Shown piece by piece: positions 35,692-47,500 of a DNA stretch of 64,000 bases (the stretch's first letter is position 1; every line of letters begins with the position of its first letter). Below the pieces are notes generated by a model, which was given only the letters and a program-made list of their open reading frames with translations, made no database searches and was not told the DNA's origin. Both the position numbers and the translations under genes were made by a program. The DNA is from Verrucomicrobiaceae bacterium (GTDB lineage Bacteria; Verrucomicrobiota; Verrucomicrobiia; Verrucomicrobiales; Verrucomicrobiaceae): assembly GCA_027490195.1 (NCBI GenBank), contig JAIXYN010000028.1:1-64000 (forward strand), read 5' to 3'.

Positions 35692-38010
35692 TCACTTCTT
35701 CACCCAAGTCGCCACCGGCGTTGCCGTATGTGCTGGCGCTTCATCAAGGGCAAAGGTGATGCAGAGGCTTTGCGGTCCTTTGCCCCCTTCGATCTTTGCT
35801 TTGAGCACGTGGACGTTGGCCTTCACCAAATCGCGGGACTGCTCGTTGGCGGGCTCTGGCGGGACGTCGCTGCTGAAGGTGGCCGAGGCAGGTGACACAA
35901 TCGTGGCGACGAGGGTTTTGCCCCCGAGGGTGAGCTTGGCCGTGGTGCCGCTGGCGGTGATCTCCGCCATCGTGTGCATGCTCCAGACGATGCTGCCGGT
36001 GTTCTTCATCAGAAGATCATCCTGCACCACGATGTAGGGCTTCTCCCCGCGCACAACCATGATGCCCCGATGGACATCCTTCGCCGGTTTGGAATAGGCT
36101 TTGGTCATGTCCACCACGGCGAGGCCACGCTCCGGTGTCGAGGCACCGAGCAGCACTGCTGCTTTGGCGTCGAATTCCTGCTGATTGCCGTCAATGACGA
36201 GGGTGTTCTGCCCCAGCGTATTCTCGAGGTAAAGCGCAAACCGTTTGGTACGGTCCGCGCCGGGTTTGACTGCAAATCCGGGGGCTTTGTCTGTCTCAGC
36301 ACCGAGCTCGATGCCCCAGCGCTGCCCGCCGGCCTCCATCACAAAACTGCCGATGTCGAGCTGCGCGGTGGTGTCTTCATTTTCGCCACCTTTGACCGCG
36401 ATGAAGCAATCCGTCTTTTCCCAGCCAGAGCGTGAGGTCGCCACAAAGCCGCCGGGCTGCGCGTAGTCCATCGTGTCTGCCGTGCCGTCTCCGGCGGCGT
36501 GCGGGTTGTAGTAGATGAAATTGCCAACCTGGCCAAAATAAGCGGCGGTCACAGGCTGCTTGCCTGTTGCGGCTACGGCACGGATACCAGGATTTCCAGC
36601 GACCCCGCACAGCCAGGTGGCGACCCACGGACGGGCAGATGCAGCACTCGTGGCATCCCCAAAATTGAAAGTCTGACCGCTGGGGCCCATCATGTGCATG
36701 CGGGCGGTATTGAACTGCGGAATGCCTTCCAGCAGGCTGATGTTGAGATCGCGCCCCGAAGCAGCCTTGAGGGACTCTGAGACCATCGCGACGTAGTCCA
36801 TCACCGTTTCACCTGCCTGCAGGCCTTCGGGCCAGACACCTGCCGGGGCAAAACGGACAATGCCTTTGCCGAAAACCTTGGCAGCCGCATCCGCCGCTTT
36901 TTTGGCGATGCCAGGATCCTCATCCGCAAGGCAGATGGCAGAGAGCAGCAGCGCGGAGGCGGCGGCCATCTGCTTGCTGTCTGGCAGCAGTTTGCTCACA
37001 TCTGGCTTCGCCTGGGGTTTTGCGGGTGCCTTAGCTGGTGCCTTCGATTTCGTTCCTGTCTGGCCGCCGGAGGTGCCTTTGGCGCTCTCGGGGATTTCTT
37101 CACCTTCAAGATGGGCGATCAGGGCCGCGATGCCCTTCTCCGCGAGAAAGGTGCGGGTGACAGCAGCCTGTTCGGCGTTCAATCCCGCACGGAACCAGTC
37201 ATACCCCAGCGCAGCAGCCACCACCAGGTCCGTCACATTGTCCAAGAGATCGGGGTGCCAGTCGCGGAACGACACTTTGTCTGTCAGGGCGATGAGTTCC
37301 TTGGTGCCTTTGTCCAGCCATTTGGGGTCACCATCGCCGAAATGCAGGGCTCCGAGCAGGCCCATTCGATAAACGGCCTTTGGCCCTTCTCCCCCGGTCT
37401 CGCCGTTGATACGGGCCAGCTCAGGGTCTTTCAACAGATCCTCGCCGGAGGCTTTCATGGCCTCCATGATTTTCGCCAGCACCGGATCCACTGCGATCTG
37501 CCCTTTCAGCGCTGCCCAGCCTGCCGCGTTGTGAATCAAGCGTGGCCGCACCTTGGCAATGCCACTGAGGTAATCGTTGGTCGAAGGGGCCTTGAATTTG
37601 GATGCAGGTACCACCGTGATCGCGGGTCTCGGGGGCGCAGGCTTTTTCACGACGGCGGCGGTTTTGGCACCTCCTTTGGGTGTGCCGGCTGGAGGTGTCC
37701 CGGCTGGAGTCGCAGGCATGGCCACTGCGGGTGTGGCAGGCGGGGCGGCCTGCATCGCGGCATAGCGCCCCTTGGCGTATTCAAAGTCGGCTGGGCTCAG
37801 GGTGGCAATGGCCACGTCGAACTCGCGCCCATCCTTTGTCCTGATCTTAACCATCTTGGCGACGGCATCGACCGAAACGAGCGACGCCTCAACCTGCTTG
37901 CCGGAGGTGTTCGTCCACGTGTGGAATTCTTCCGCGAGCTGCGCACTGGCGCTGGAAGCAGCGATCAGGCAGACGGAAGCAACAGAAAGGAAACGCGAGG
38001 CGGTTTTCAT
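35692..38010 (-). CDS. Secreted SHD1-domain, heparinase II/III-like protein
   Basis: A 772-residue protein with a signal peptide (to about Ala23). Residues 25-85 form an SHD1-type domain (FHTWTNTSGKQVEASLVS, then DGREFDVAIATLSPADFEYA), frequent in PVC secreted proteins. A Pro/Ala linker runs to about 140. The rest looks like a helical alpha/alpha toroid (WHPDLLDNVTDLVVAAALGYDW) followed by a beta-rich C-terminal half whose GGFVATSRSGW and DIGSFVMEAGGQRWGIELG resemble the heparinase II/III beta-sandwich. It could be a polysaccharide lyase, but I could not fix the Tyr/His catalytic set. It is divergent from the envelope locus at 38233. Confidence 0.7.
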   Translation of the reverse strand: MKTASRFLSVASVCLIAASSASAQLAEEFHTWTNTSGKQVEASLVSVDAVAKMVKIRTKDGREFDVAIATLSPADFEYAKGRYAAMQAAPPATPAVAMPATPAGTPPAGTPKGGAKTAAVVKKPAPPRPAITVVPASKFKAPSTNDYLSGIAKVRPRLIHNAAGWAALKGQIAVDPVLAKIMEAMKASGEDLLKDPELARINGETGGEGPKAVYRMGLLGALHFGDGDPKWLDKGTKELIALTDKVSFRDWHPDLLDNVTDLVVAAALGYDWFRAGLNAEQAAVTRTFLAEKGIAALIAHLEGEEIPESAKGTSGGQTGTKSKAPAKAPAKPQAKPDVSKLLPDSKQMAAASALLLSAICLADEDPGIAKKAADAAAKVFGKGIVRFAPAGVWPEGLQAGETVMDYVAMVSESLKAASGRDLNISLLEGIPQFNTARMHMMGPSGQTFNFGDATSAASARPWVATWLCGVAGNPGIRAVAATGKQPVTAAYFGQVGNFIYYNPHAAGDGTADTMDYAQPGGFVATSRSGWEKTDCFIAVKGGENEDTTAQLDIGSFVMEAGGQRWGIELGAETDKAPGFAVKPGADRTKRFALYLENTLGQNTLVIDGNQQEFDAKAAVLLGASTPERGLAVVDMTKAYSKPAKDVHRGIMVVRGEKPYIVVQDDLLMKNTGSIVWSMHTMAEITASGTTAKLTLGGKTLVATIVSPASATFSSDVPPEPANEQSRDLVKANVHVLKAKIEGGKGPQSLCITFALDEAPAHTATPVATWVKK

Positions 38011-38232
38011 GACGAGTAAGTTGAGAGTAACGCTAAAGCAGCGGGTAGGAGCAGTTAGGTCAAGTATAAACGCAGCTCAGATGCCCGACTTTGTCGGAAA
38101 CATGCTCCCAAGAATCACGCAGATGCCGCGTGCTGCTCCTAAGTCTTTACCGAGCGTTTACACATCTGCTCTCGTCAAAAAGCCGTGTTCCTGCTAAAAA
38201 ATTCGTGAATTCAATCCCAACCGCCAATTCTC

Positions 38233-41200
38233 ATGCGTTCGCTGCTCTCCCTTCTCCTCCTTTCGTGCTTCGCCTCCGCCAGCGCGCAAACTCCTGCGCC
38301 GCCCGATGACATACTCCCCGTGCGCGAACGTGAACGCCGCGTGTATGTGCCCTTCGATGAGCTCGAAAAAGTCTTCAATGACGGCGGCAGGGGCGTCTTT
38401 CTGCCCTACCGCGAATTCCTCGATCTCTGGAACGAACTCACGCTGAAACGCGAGGAGGACGAAAAGCCGCCACCCGCCGCAGCGGTGCTGGCCAAAGCCG
38501 AGTACACCGGCCGTGTCGAGGGCGACAGCGTCATCCTCGACGCCAAGATCACGGCGGAATCTTTCCAGAAAGGCTGGGTAATGCTACCGCTGACAGAGAG
38601 GGCCGCTCCTGGCATCGGCGAAGCGACCACGGGCACCGCAGTGCTGCGTTCGCGGGCGGATGGCAGCGATCTCATGCTTCCTGAGAAAGGCGTGTATGAG
38701 ATCACCCTGAAGATTTACGCGCCCATCATCCGCAGCGCAGGCAAATCGCGCGTCACGCTGAACCTGCCCCGCGCGGCGGTTTCGCGTCTCAGCATCACCG
38801 TGCCGGGAGAGGGCTTGGAGTTTGAGCTCAATCCCGCCGCAGCCTTCACCGCCCAGGTGGAAAATGGCCAGACACAGTTCGCCTGCTTCTTCGGTGCTGG
38901 CGCTCAGCAAAACATCGCCTGGGGCGCCGCGCAGGCCGTCACCCAGATGAGCCCGCTGGTGCTCGCCCAGCACAAACTGACCACGCAGATCGGCATTGGC
39001 TCGGTGGCGACTACGGCGGACATCGCCCTGCGCGTGCTGCGTGCTCCGATCAACGAACTCAAAATCGGCCTCCCCGCCGATCAGGAAATCCTCGGCGTCA
39101 CCGGCGCTGGCATCAAAGAGTGGAAGATCGAACCCGCAGCGGGCAAAGCCGCACGCAAAACCCTCATCATCCTCCCCGAGAAACCCCTGCGCGATGACTA
39201 CGACCTCAAGCTACAGCTCGAAGGCCCCGTGGCCAAGCTGCCCTCTGAAGTCAGCGTGCCTGAAATCGAGATCATCGGGGCCGCCCAAGCCAATGGCGAA
39301 GTGGTCGTCGGCGCGGAATCCCAGCTCGATGTCACACCGAAGACCCTCACCTCCACCACGCGCTCGCTGGCGGGAGACAGCCGCTCGCAGGTCGGCACCT
39401 TCCGCATTCTGCGCCAGCCCTACCAGCTCACCCTCGATGTCGCCGAGGCCAAACCCCAGGTCGAGGCCACCAGCCTGACCAAGCTCAATGTCCGCCGCGA
39501 GGCCGCCACCCTGAGCACCGAGTTCAGCTACACCGTCCGCCGCGTCGGCATCTTCGAAACCCGCCTCACCCCGCCCGCCGGTTGGACCATCACGGACGTG
39601 AAGGGCCAAATCGAATCCTGGAACCTGGAAGGCACCGATGTGGTCATCAAACTGCCGAAACAAACCGCGGGCGATTTCAAATTCACCCTCACCGCCCGCC
39701 AAACCCGCGCGCAGGCCACCGCAGATGTCGTCCTCCCCGTCTTCACCCCGCAAAACGTCACGCGTCACGAGGCCCTCGTCGGTGCCACCATTCACTCCAG
39801 CCTGGAACCCAACACCAAGGAACTCGGCGACTTCCAGCAGGAAGACGTCAGCGCCGTGCATCTGCAAAGCGAGCCCAACGCCACCGAGCTCGCCTTCCGC
39901 TATCGCGACACCGCCAAGCCCGCCAGCCTCACCCTAAAAAGCCGCAGTTCGCAGGTCAGCGTGGAAGTTCTCACCCTCGTCGAAGTGAAAGAGCAGTCCA
40001 CCCGCCACACCTGGACCCTCGCCTTTGATGTCGCCTACGCCGCCACCGATCGCTTCGTACTCGCCGTGCCCAAAGAGGTCGCCGATCAGATTCGCTTCGT
40101 CGATCCGCAGCTCAAGGAGATCAACAAAACCTACCAGCCTCCGCAGCCCGTCACCCTGCCCGATGCCGCCACTTACGTGCTCTGGGAAGTCGTCCTCCGC
40201 AGCGAGCGCCAGGGCAGCTTCTCCCTCAGCTTAAATCTCGAGCGCCCCATCGCCCTCGAAGCCGGCAAGACCGGCAAGATGGATCTCCTGCACGTCCATG
40301 TTCCCGGTGCCTTCCAGGAAACTGGGCAGGTCGCCGTCGTGAAAGCAGATAGCCTCGAAATCCGCAAGTCAGAGCCCGAAACCCTCGAAGAAATCGATGC
40401 CCGCGAGCTCCGCAGTGAGTTGCAGCGCCCCGGCATTTTCCTCGCCTACAAGTATCGCTCCCTGCCCATCAAGCTCAGCGTCGAACTTGCCAAGAACAGC
40501 TTCATTCCCGTGCCGCAGGCCGTCATCACGCATGCGGATCTCACCACCGCCGTCGCCACCGACAAGGCCCAGACCACCGAGGTGATCTACTGGGTGAAAA
40601 ACAACGACCTGCAGTTCCTCGTTGTGCGGCTGCCGCAGGGCTCGCGACTGCAGTCGGACGTGTTCGTGAATCGTGAAGCGCAGCAGCCTATGCGGCGTGA
40701 AGGCAGCGAGGACATGCTGGTGCGTCTTCCCAGCGGCGATGCCGCACGCTTGGCCTTCCCCGTGCGCTTCGTGTTCGAGTCTCCCAGCCCGAATCCCGGC
40801 AAAAAGCTCGGTTCTTGGGGCAGCATCGCGGTCGCTGCACCGCAGGTGGCGGATGTCGGCATCATGGAGACCCAGCACCTTCTCATTCTGCCCGCCAACG
40901 AATGGCACTACACCGCCTTTAGCGGCCCCCTCTCGCCGGAATCGCATGATCGCTCCTGGCGGACGATGCAAAGCATCGTCAACACCGTCCTCCCCGCCTT
41001 CGGCCCGCAGCTCGACAACCTGGATCAAACACAGCAGAGCCAGATGCCCATCGTGCCTGACGATGTGCGCACGCTCTACGGCTCGCAGGTTCAGCAGCAG
41101 GGCCATCGCGAGGTGCTGCATCGCCTCGGCCCTCCCGCCGAGATCGGCGTGAGTTTCCGTGGCAGGCGCATCACCTTCCTCTATCAGGCGCTGGCCTTTC

Positions 41201-41508
41201 TGGTGTCGCTCATCGCCGGCGTGCGCTGCTGGAACCGCAGTCCGCAGGAGAAACTGCGCTATCTGGCGGTCTTCGGCCTCGGTGCCATGCTGCTCACCGG
41301 CCTGTTCAGCGCCGCCAACGTTCCCGTCCTCCTCGCTTCCATGCTGGCCGCGTTCATCCTCCTGCTCACTTGGGTGTTTCGTAGTGCGCTGAGTCTGGCT
41401 TTGCGCGCTTGGCAGTGGCTGTGCGCCTGGCAGACGAAACGCCGTGCCAAACCACCGGCCCCTCCAGCCCCGCCTCCCGTTCCCACGGCCCCAACTCCCA
41501 ACGCGTAA
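38233..41508 (+). CDS. Large envelope protein, single-module paralog of the giant
   Basis: A 1091-residue protein with a signal peptide (to about Ala18). The mature start RRVYVPFDELEKVFNDG then FLPYREFLDLW is a motif that recurs twice in the downstream giant. A long, mostly beta-rich extracytoplasmic region follows with EYTGRVEGDSVILDAKIT and LTLNLPRAAVS-type repeats. Residues about 985-1060 hold two or three hydrophobic helices, then a basic, Pro-rich tail (KRRAKPPAPPAPPPVP). Architecture suggests an inner-membrane-anchored periplasmic protein. The giant gene starts 4 bases after its stop, so they form an operon. I do not recognise a named family; similar large hypothetical proteins seem typical of PVC bacteria. 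Confidence 0.85.
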   Translation: MRSLLSLLLLSCFASASAQTPAPPDDILPVRERERRVYVPFDELEKVFNDGGRGVFLPYREFLDLWNELTLKREEDEKPPPAAAVLAKAEYTGRVEGDSVILDAKITAESFQKGWVMLPLTERAAPGIGEATTGTAVLRSRADGSDLMLPEKGVYEITLKIYAPIIRSAGKSRVTLNLPRAAVSRLSITVPGEGLEFELNPAAAFTAQVENGQTQFACFFGAGAQQNIAWGAAQAVTQMSPLVLAQHKLTTQIGIGSVATTADIALRVLRAPINELKIGLPADQEILGVTGAGIKEWKIEPAAGKAARKTLIILPEKPLRDDYDLKLQLEGPVAKLPSEVSVPEIEIIGAAQANGEVVVGAESQLDVTPKTLTSTTRSLAGDSRSQVGTFRILRQPYQLTLDVAEAKPQVEATSLTKLNVRREAATLSTEFSYTVRRVGIFETRLTPPAGWTITDVKGQIESWNLEGTDVVIKLPKQTAGDFKFTLTARQTRAQATADVVLPVFTPQNVTRHEALVGATIHSSLEPNTKELGDFQQEDVSAVHLQSEPNATELAFRYRDTAKPASLTLKSRSSQVSVEVLTLVEVKEQSTRHTWTLAFDVAYAATDRFVLAVPKEVADQIRFVDPQLKEINKTYQPPQPVTLPDAATYVLWEVVLRSERQGSFSLSLNLERPIALEAGKTGKMDLLHVHVPGAFQETGQVAVVKADSLEIRKSEPETLEEIDARELRSELQRPGIFLAYKYRSLPIKLSVELAKNSFIPVPQAVITHADLTTAVATDKAQTTEVIYWVKNNDLQFLVVRLPQGSRLQSDVFVNREAQQPMRREGSEDMLVRLPSGDAARLAFPVRFVFESPSPNPGKKLGSWGSIAVAAPQVADVGIMETQHLLILPANEWHYTAFSGPLSPESHDRSWRTMQSIVNTVLPAFGPQLDNLDQTQQSQMPIVPDDVRTLYGSQVQQQGHREVLHRLGPPAEIGVSFRGRRITFLYQALAFLVSLIAGVRCWNRSPQEKLRYLAVFGLGAMLLTGLFSAANVPVLLASMLAAFILLLTWVFRSALSLALRAWQWLCAWQTKRRAKPPAPPAPPPVPTAPTPNA

Positions 41509-41512
41509 CGAG

Positions 41513-44500
41513 ATGAACACGCTTCATTCGATCCATCGCTTGGTACGCGCGCCAGCGTCCCCGGAGTGCGGCGCTTCAGCGCCGCTTTCGAGCGTCCCTA
41601 CCCCCCCGCAACCCCCCCAAGCCCCGCGGCCCTCAAACCCCTCGCCATCGTCCTTGATCCCGCCCCACAATCACACCCCACCCCGCGCCCCCCAAAAACG
41701 CCCTCGCCTCCTCTCCCTCTTCACATTCCTCATTCTTAATTCTGGTTTCGTCATTTCGGCGGAGCCGACGCGTCAGGAACTCTGGGTCCCCACCCAAGAA
41801 CTCGACACCGTCCTCAAAGCACACCCCAACGCCGTCATGCTCTCCCCAGAGCAGTACGAGACGCTGATCCGTGATGCGGGCAAAACTCAAGCCACGGAAG
41901 ACCCCAAGCTCGCGCCGCCGAAGGTCATCGCCATCGAAGGCATGAAGCTAGAGGGCAAGGTAGAACCCGGCGCGGCGAGTGTGGCGCTGCGCGGCGAACT
42001 CACCCTGCAACTGCCCTCCAAAGACTGGCTCAGCACCAAGATCACATGGCCGTTTGCCATGAGCCGTGTGACCTCTGAAGGCAACGTACTGGCCTATGTG
42101 GAAGCGTCGAAAGGAAACAAGACGACGCCTGCGGGTGAGCTGAACCTCTTTGCCAAAGGTCCGGGTGTGGCGAAGCTGCGCTTCGAGGCCGAGGTGCCAA
42201 TGTGGCTGCGATTGCGCGCAGGAGAGCGAACGCTGGAAGTGCCGGATGTCCCTTTCGGCGGAGTCTTGAATCTCACCCTGCCCGCCAACGCAGACCTGCT
42301 CGCAGGATCAGCCTACGAACGCAACGGCGACACCATCAAGGTCGCCTTCGATCACCGTGGCTACGACGACAACGAGTCGAGCATCCCCCGGGGTGCCAGC
42401 CGCTCCCTGCGCGTACGTTGGATCGAGGCAACTGAAGCGGTCGCCCCGCAGCCAGTTCGCTATTCGGCATCATCCACTGCCGACATCCGCGTCTCCGAAT
42501 CCGATGTCTCCACCACGCTGCGCCTCAGGGTGCGCGTTCAGGAAAAATCGGAACGTGCCCCCGAGTTGGTCTGGCCGCTCGTCGGCAAGGACACCCAGGT
42601 CACCGCAGTCAGCGGCGTGGCTCTGCGGAAATGGCGGCAGGAGGGCTCCAGGCTCTTCGTCACTCTCGAGCGCGATGGCGGCATGCATGACCTCACCGTG
42701 AATCTCCGCCGTATCATCGGCTCCGTGGCAGAAGCCGGCGAGTTGCCGCTGCTCGCTCTCAACCCACCGCTGCGGATCAAGGCCAGCCTCCACCTCGCGC
42801 CCGATCTTGATTTCCTCGATCTCTCCGCCGCTCGCCAACTGGATCACGACCACTTCGAATTCCAGCTCGGCGTCGATCAGCCCCGCCTCGTCCTCCGCAC
42901 CTCCAAGCCCCGCATCGAATCCGACGTCGATGTCATCGCCCGCATCGACAAGGACAGCGTGCAGATCGAGCGCAAGCTCGTCCTCCGCAGCGACCGCCCC
43001 GTCACCGAGGTCAAAGTCACGCTGCCTCCAGGAGAAGAGTTCATCGCGATTCTGTCAAAGCCGGTGGGTTCCACTGTGCCTGCTTCCATTTTGAACGCTG
43101 GAACGCTGGACATGAAGCAGCAGAACGAACGCCTCGTCACTCCCAACATCATCAGCCAGCCAATTTTCTCCGAACGACTCACCACCTCAAACGTCGCCAA
43201 TCCGCTGTCATCGACACTCTACCGCCTCACCTGGAGGCGCGTTGGCCAGACCATCGCGATTCTGCCGACGCAGCCCTTGTCGCCTGCGAACTCGCTCGAA
43301 CTCAGCGTCACCTCCCGCCTGAAACTCACCAAGGCATGGACCGGTCCGAAGAATCCCGAATCCATTACGATCCATCAGCTCGACATCCCCGACGCCGTCA
43401 AAGTCGCCGGCTACACCGCGCTGGATTTCGACGACGCCTGGCGCGTCGCCTTGAAGGAAGCCAGAGGACTCGAAGACCGCGATGCACGCCTCACCCCCGT
43501 CAAAGGCCGCATGGCTTGGTTCGGCCTGCGCGAGCACTCACTCACCTTTGAAGTCGAACGCGCCGAGGCCGTGTTCTCTACCGAAGTCACCGCCTACGCC
43601 CTGCCGCGTGCGCGCACGATTGAGATCGAGGGCCAGTTCACCCTCGACATCACCGGCGCACCGTTGCGCACCTTCCAGGTCAAACTGCCTGTGGCGAATG
43701 CGAAACTGCTGCGGGTGACATCCCCGCTTGTCGGCGAGCAGCAACTCGATGAAGCCACTGGTATCTGGACCTGCACCCTGCGCCAGGAATCCAAAGGCCG
43801 GCAGAAAATCCGCTGGCGCATGAGCCTCCCCAGTAACGGGGGCATTCCTGCCCCCAATCCCAGCAACCCGGCCCCTCCCAGTAACGGGGGCATTCCTGCC
43901 CCCAGTGAACCCGCTGCTTCCACAAACAACACCCTCACCGCCACCCTCCCACACCTCGAACTCCCCCAGTCCCGCCGCTTCGCTGGAACGTGGATCATTG
44001 AGGCCAACACGGACACGCAGCTCTCGACCAAGATGCAGAACATGCAGCCGCTGGACGTGCTGCGCGTGCCGGTGGTGGCAGACTATCAGCCGAGGCATCG
44101 CATCACCAGCGCCTTCACCTATGGCGCGGGTGACAATGCGCTGACGATCACCGCGCAACGCCATGTGCATTCGGAACTGGCCACGCTGGTGGTGAATCGC
44201 ATGAGCCTGACCTCCGTGCTCGGCACCGACGGCCACAGCTTGCACCAGGCAACGCTCGATCTGAGTCATTCCGGCGAGCAGTTCGTGAGCCTGCATCTCC
44301 CGCAGGATGCTGAACTCCTCAGCACCTCCAGCGGCGGCCAAGCCGTCAAACCCGTGCGGGGTGTGGACGACGCCATACGCAGCGGGGACGACGTCATCGC
44401 CATCCCACTGCCCGCCGGCTCCGCCAATGCACCGCACACCTTGGTAAGCGTGCAGTACCGGCAGCAAAAGCCGGTGTGGGGCCGCAGCGGCACCCAAAAC

Positions 44501-47500
44501 CTCGAACCCATTCGCCTCGTCGGCAACGTGCCCGTGCTGAGCACCGACTGGATCGTCCATGCGCCTGCTAGCTTTGGGTATGAAAAAGTGAGCACCACAC
44601 TGGAGCAGCCCCATCTCGTGGCCGACGCCGACGATCTCGGCTTCTTACCGCGCCTGGCCTTGCTGCTCGCCAAACCGCTGGGGATAGTCCGATACGAACG
44701 CGGCATCATGGGAAAAGAAGTCGATTTTTTGCCCGGTGGACCGAATCCTTTACTCCCTCCTGTCGCATTGCCAGATGAAGAATTGGCCCGCATCTCCGCA
44801 ATGGTTGAAGCAGCGCGCACTGACATGGATCGTGGCGACAAACAGTTCAGCTACGGTGGCTATCAAGCAGCTCTCGATTCCTATCGTTCGGCAGAGCAGT
44901 CACTGCCAAGTTCCCCTGAGCTCGCAGACTGGCTCGCTCTCGCCAAACTCAAGCAGGCCGACTGCAGCGTAACAATGGCCCAGGAGCAGGCAAAAAAAGG
45001 AAACTTCAGCGAAGCACAACATTTGCTCAATGAAGCACTCCAACTCGTGCCGGGACACAAGGGCTCCAGGACGATGCTTCAACAATTGAAGGATCCAGAT
45101 CGCTGGCCACCAGCCCTGACCGCCGAGCACATGACCAACGTGACCAAGGTGCAGGCAGGACTCCTGCTCGGCAACAGCTCAGTCGAGATCGGCAACTACG
45201 ACGCCGCCATCGCTCAATATCAGGACGTGCTGCGCACCGATCCCTACAACAGCGCCGCCCGACGCGGCATGGAGAATGCAGAGCGGCGCAGGCAGGAAAA
45301 CTTCAAGACCGCCTACGATCACCAGCGAGCCAAAATGCTGGCCCAGGTGGGACAGTCTTGGGAGGACAAGGTGCCGGTGCAAGGATCTGCGGTTGCCTTC
45401 GACTACGGCGTTGGCCACTCCCCCGGTGCCTACCTGACGGAGAAGATGAACCAGATCATCCTTCCTTCAGTCCATTTTGAGAATGCCCCCGTTGAAGAAG
45501 CCATCGAATACCTCCGCGTGAAGTCCCGTGATCTGGACACCTTCACCGAACCCGGCGGCACCAAGGGCGTCAACATCATCCTGAGAATGGGTGATGCCCC
45601 CTCCGGCGCCAGCATCAGCCTCGATCTCAAAGACGTGCCCATGAGCGAAGCCCTCCGCTATGTCACCGAACTCGCCCAGATGAAGTACAAAGTCGAAGCG
45701 CATGCAGTTATCATCACGCCCATAGGGGAGGGCACCCCCGAACTCCTCACCCGCACTTTCAAGGTGCCGACGGATTTTCTAACACGCGTGAATCCCATGC
45801 CGGAAGGAACACCGATACCTCCAGCAGATCCATTTGCGGCAGGCGGTCGGACCACGGGTCAATCAGGCATCATCGCACGGCCGACGGCCAAACGAGGACT
45901 GGAAAGCATGGGCGTGGTCTTCCCCGAAGGTGCCAGCGCGTCCTACAACCCCGCCACCTCAGAGATTGTCGTGCGCAACACCCAGGCCAATATAGACCTC
46001 GTCGAAGCGGCCGTTGAGAGTCTCGGACTCGGAGACCCTACGGCGCGAGGCCTTGGCGATGACATGACACCATCACCCGCCGCTTCCCCCTATGCTGCTG
46101 CGCGGTCTCCGGGAGCCTACCTGACGGAGAGGATGAACCACACAATTCTCCCCTCAGTCCAACTCAAGAATGCCACCATTGAAGAGGCCATCGAATACCT
46201 CCGAGTGAAATCGCGTGAGCTGGATCAAAACACCGACTCTAGCGTCAAACACGGGGCCAACATCGTCTTGCGAAATGGCGATGCACCTTCAAACGCCACC
46301 ATCAGCCTCGATCTCAAAGACGTGCCCTTAAGCGAAGCGCTGCGCTATGTCACCGAACTGGCGCAGATGAAGTACAAAGTCGAGGACCATGCGGTGGTCA
46401 TCGTCCCGCTTTCGGAGAACTCCAGCGAGCAGTACTCTCGTAGCTTCCGTGTGCGACCGAATTTTCTCATAGCAGACGGTGGCAGCCGCCTCACGGCTAA
46501 ACAAGCTCTCGAAGGGGCTGGCATCATGTTTCCTGAAGGGGCGAGTGCCAGTTACAATCCCTCGAACATGACGCTCGTGGTGCGCAATACCCAGCCAAAT
46601 CTCGATTTGGTGGATGCGTTTGTTGAATCCGTAGCCAGGAATGAAATGCATTCCAAATCTGGACTCATCCCGCTCGATGTGACTCTGCCGGAAACAGGCC
46701 GCCTCCTGCGCTTCCACGGGGCGCAGCCACCGGAGATGCTGGCGCTGCATTACACCTCATGGTCGCAGCAGATGGTGCGCGCAGTCCTCGCCATGGCGCT
46801 TGGTCTGGCCTTGTTCTGGCGCTTTGGCAGACAGCGCCCTTGGTTCCTCACACTCCTGGTGCTGGTACTGACCGCCTGGGGCATGCCGCTCCTGCTCGAA
46901 GGCACCCTGCTGGCACTCACCAACGCCGTGGCCTTTGGCTGGCTCTGCGCTCTCGCACTCCACCTGCTGGGCCGCTTGTTCTCCATAAGTACGACTGACA
47001 CGCCTGTCTGTCGACCAGCGCTCCGCAATCTCACCACTCACCCGACAGCCACGTCGCTCCTTCTCGCGCTACTGGCTCTGACGACCGCACTCCACGCTGA
47101 AGACAAACAACCACCCCCTGATCCCGCAGCCCATACGGTGATCATTCCCTATGATGTCAAACGACTCGAAGCCCAGAAAGCCGAACGCTTCTACCTCGGC
47201 TATGACGACTTCCAGCGCCTCTGGAAACTGGCCAAAGAAAACCGCCGCGCCCTTCCCGCAGAGAAGGATGCAACCCAGCACGCCGTCATCCACAGCGCCC
47301 TCTATCAAGGCCGCATCGAAGAACGCGGCCTCGTTCTGGAAGCACGCATCACTGCCACGACACGCGGCGAGTGGACGAAGCTGCTGCTGCCTTTTGCCCA
47401 CGTCGAAAACGGTTCCACCACGACCCCCGCGCTGGTGGGCGAGGTCCGCGTCGATGGCAAATCCGCCGCACTCACCGACAACCTTCTCACCCTCGAACTT

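Noticed and set aside
43538-44614. 358-codon minus-strand frame inside the giant gene
   Set aside because: It lies wholly inside the long plus-strand frame, lacks motifs and has antisense-like composition.
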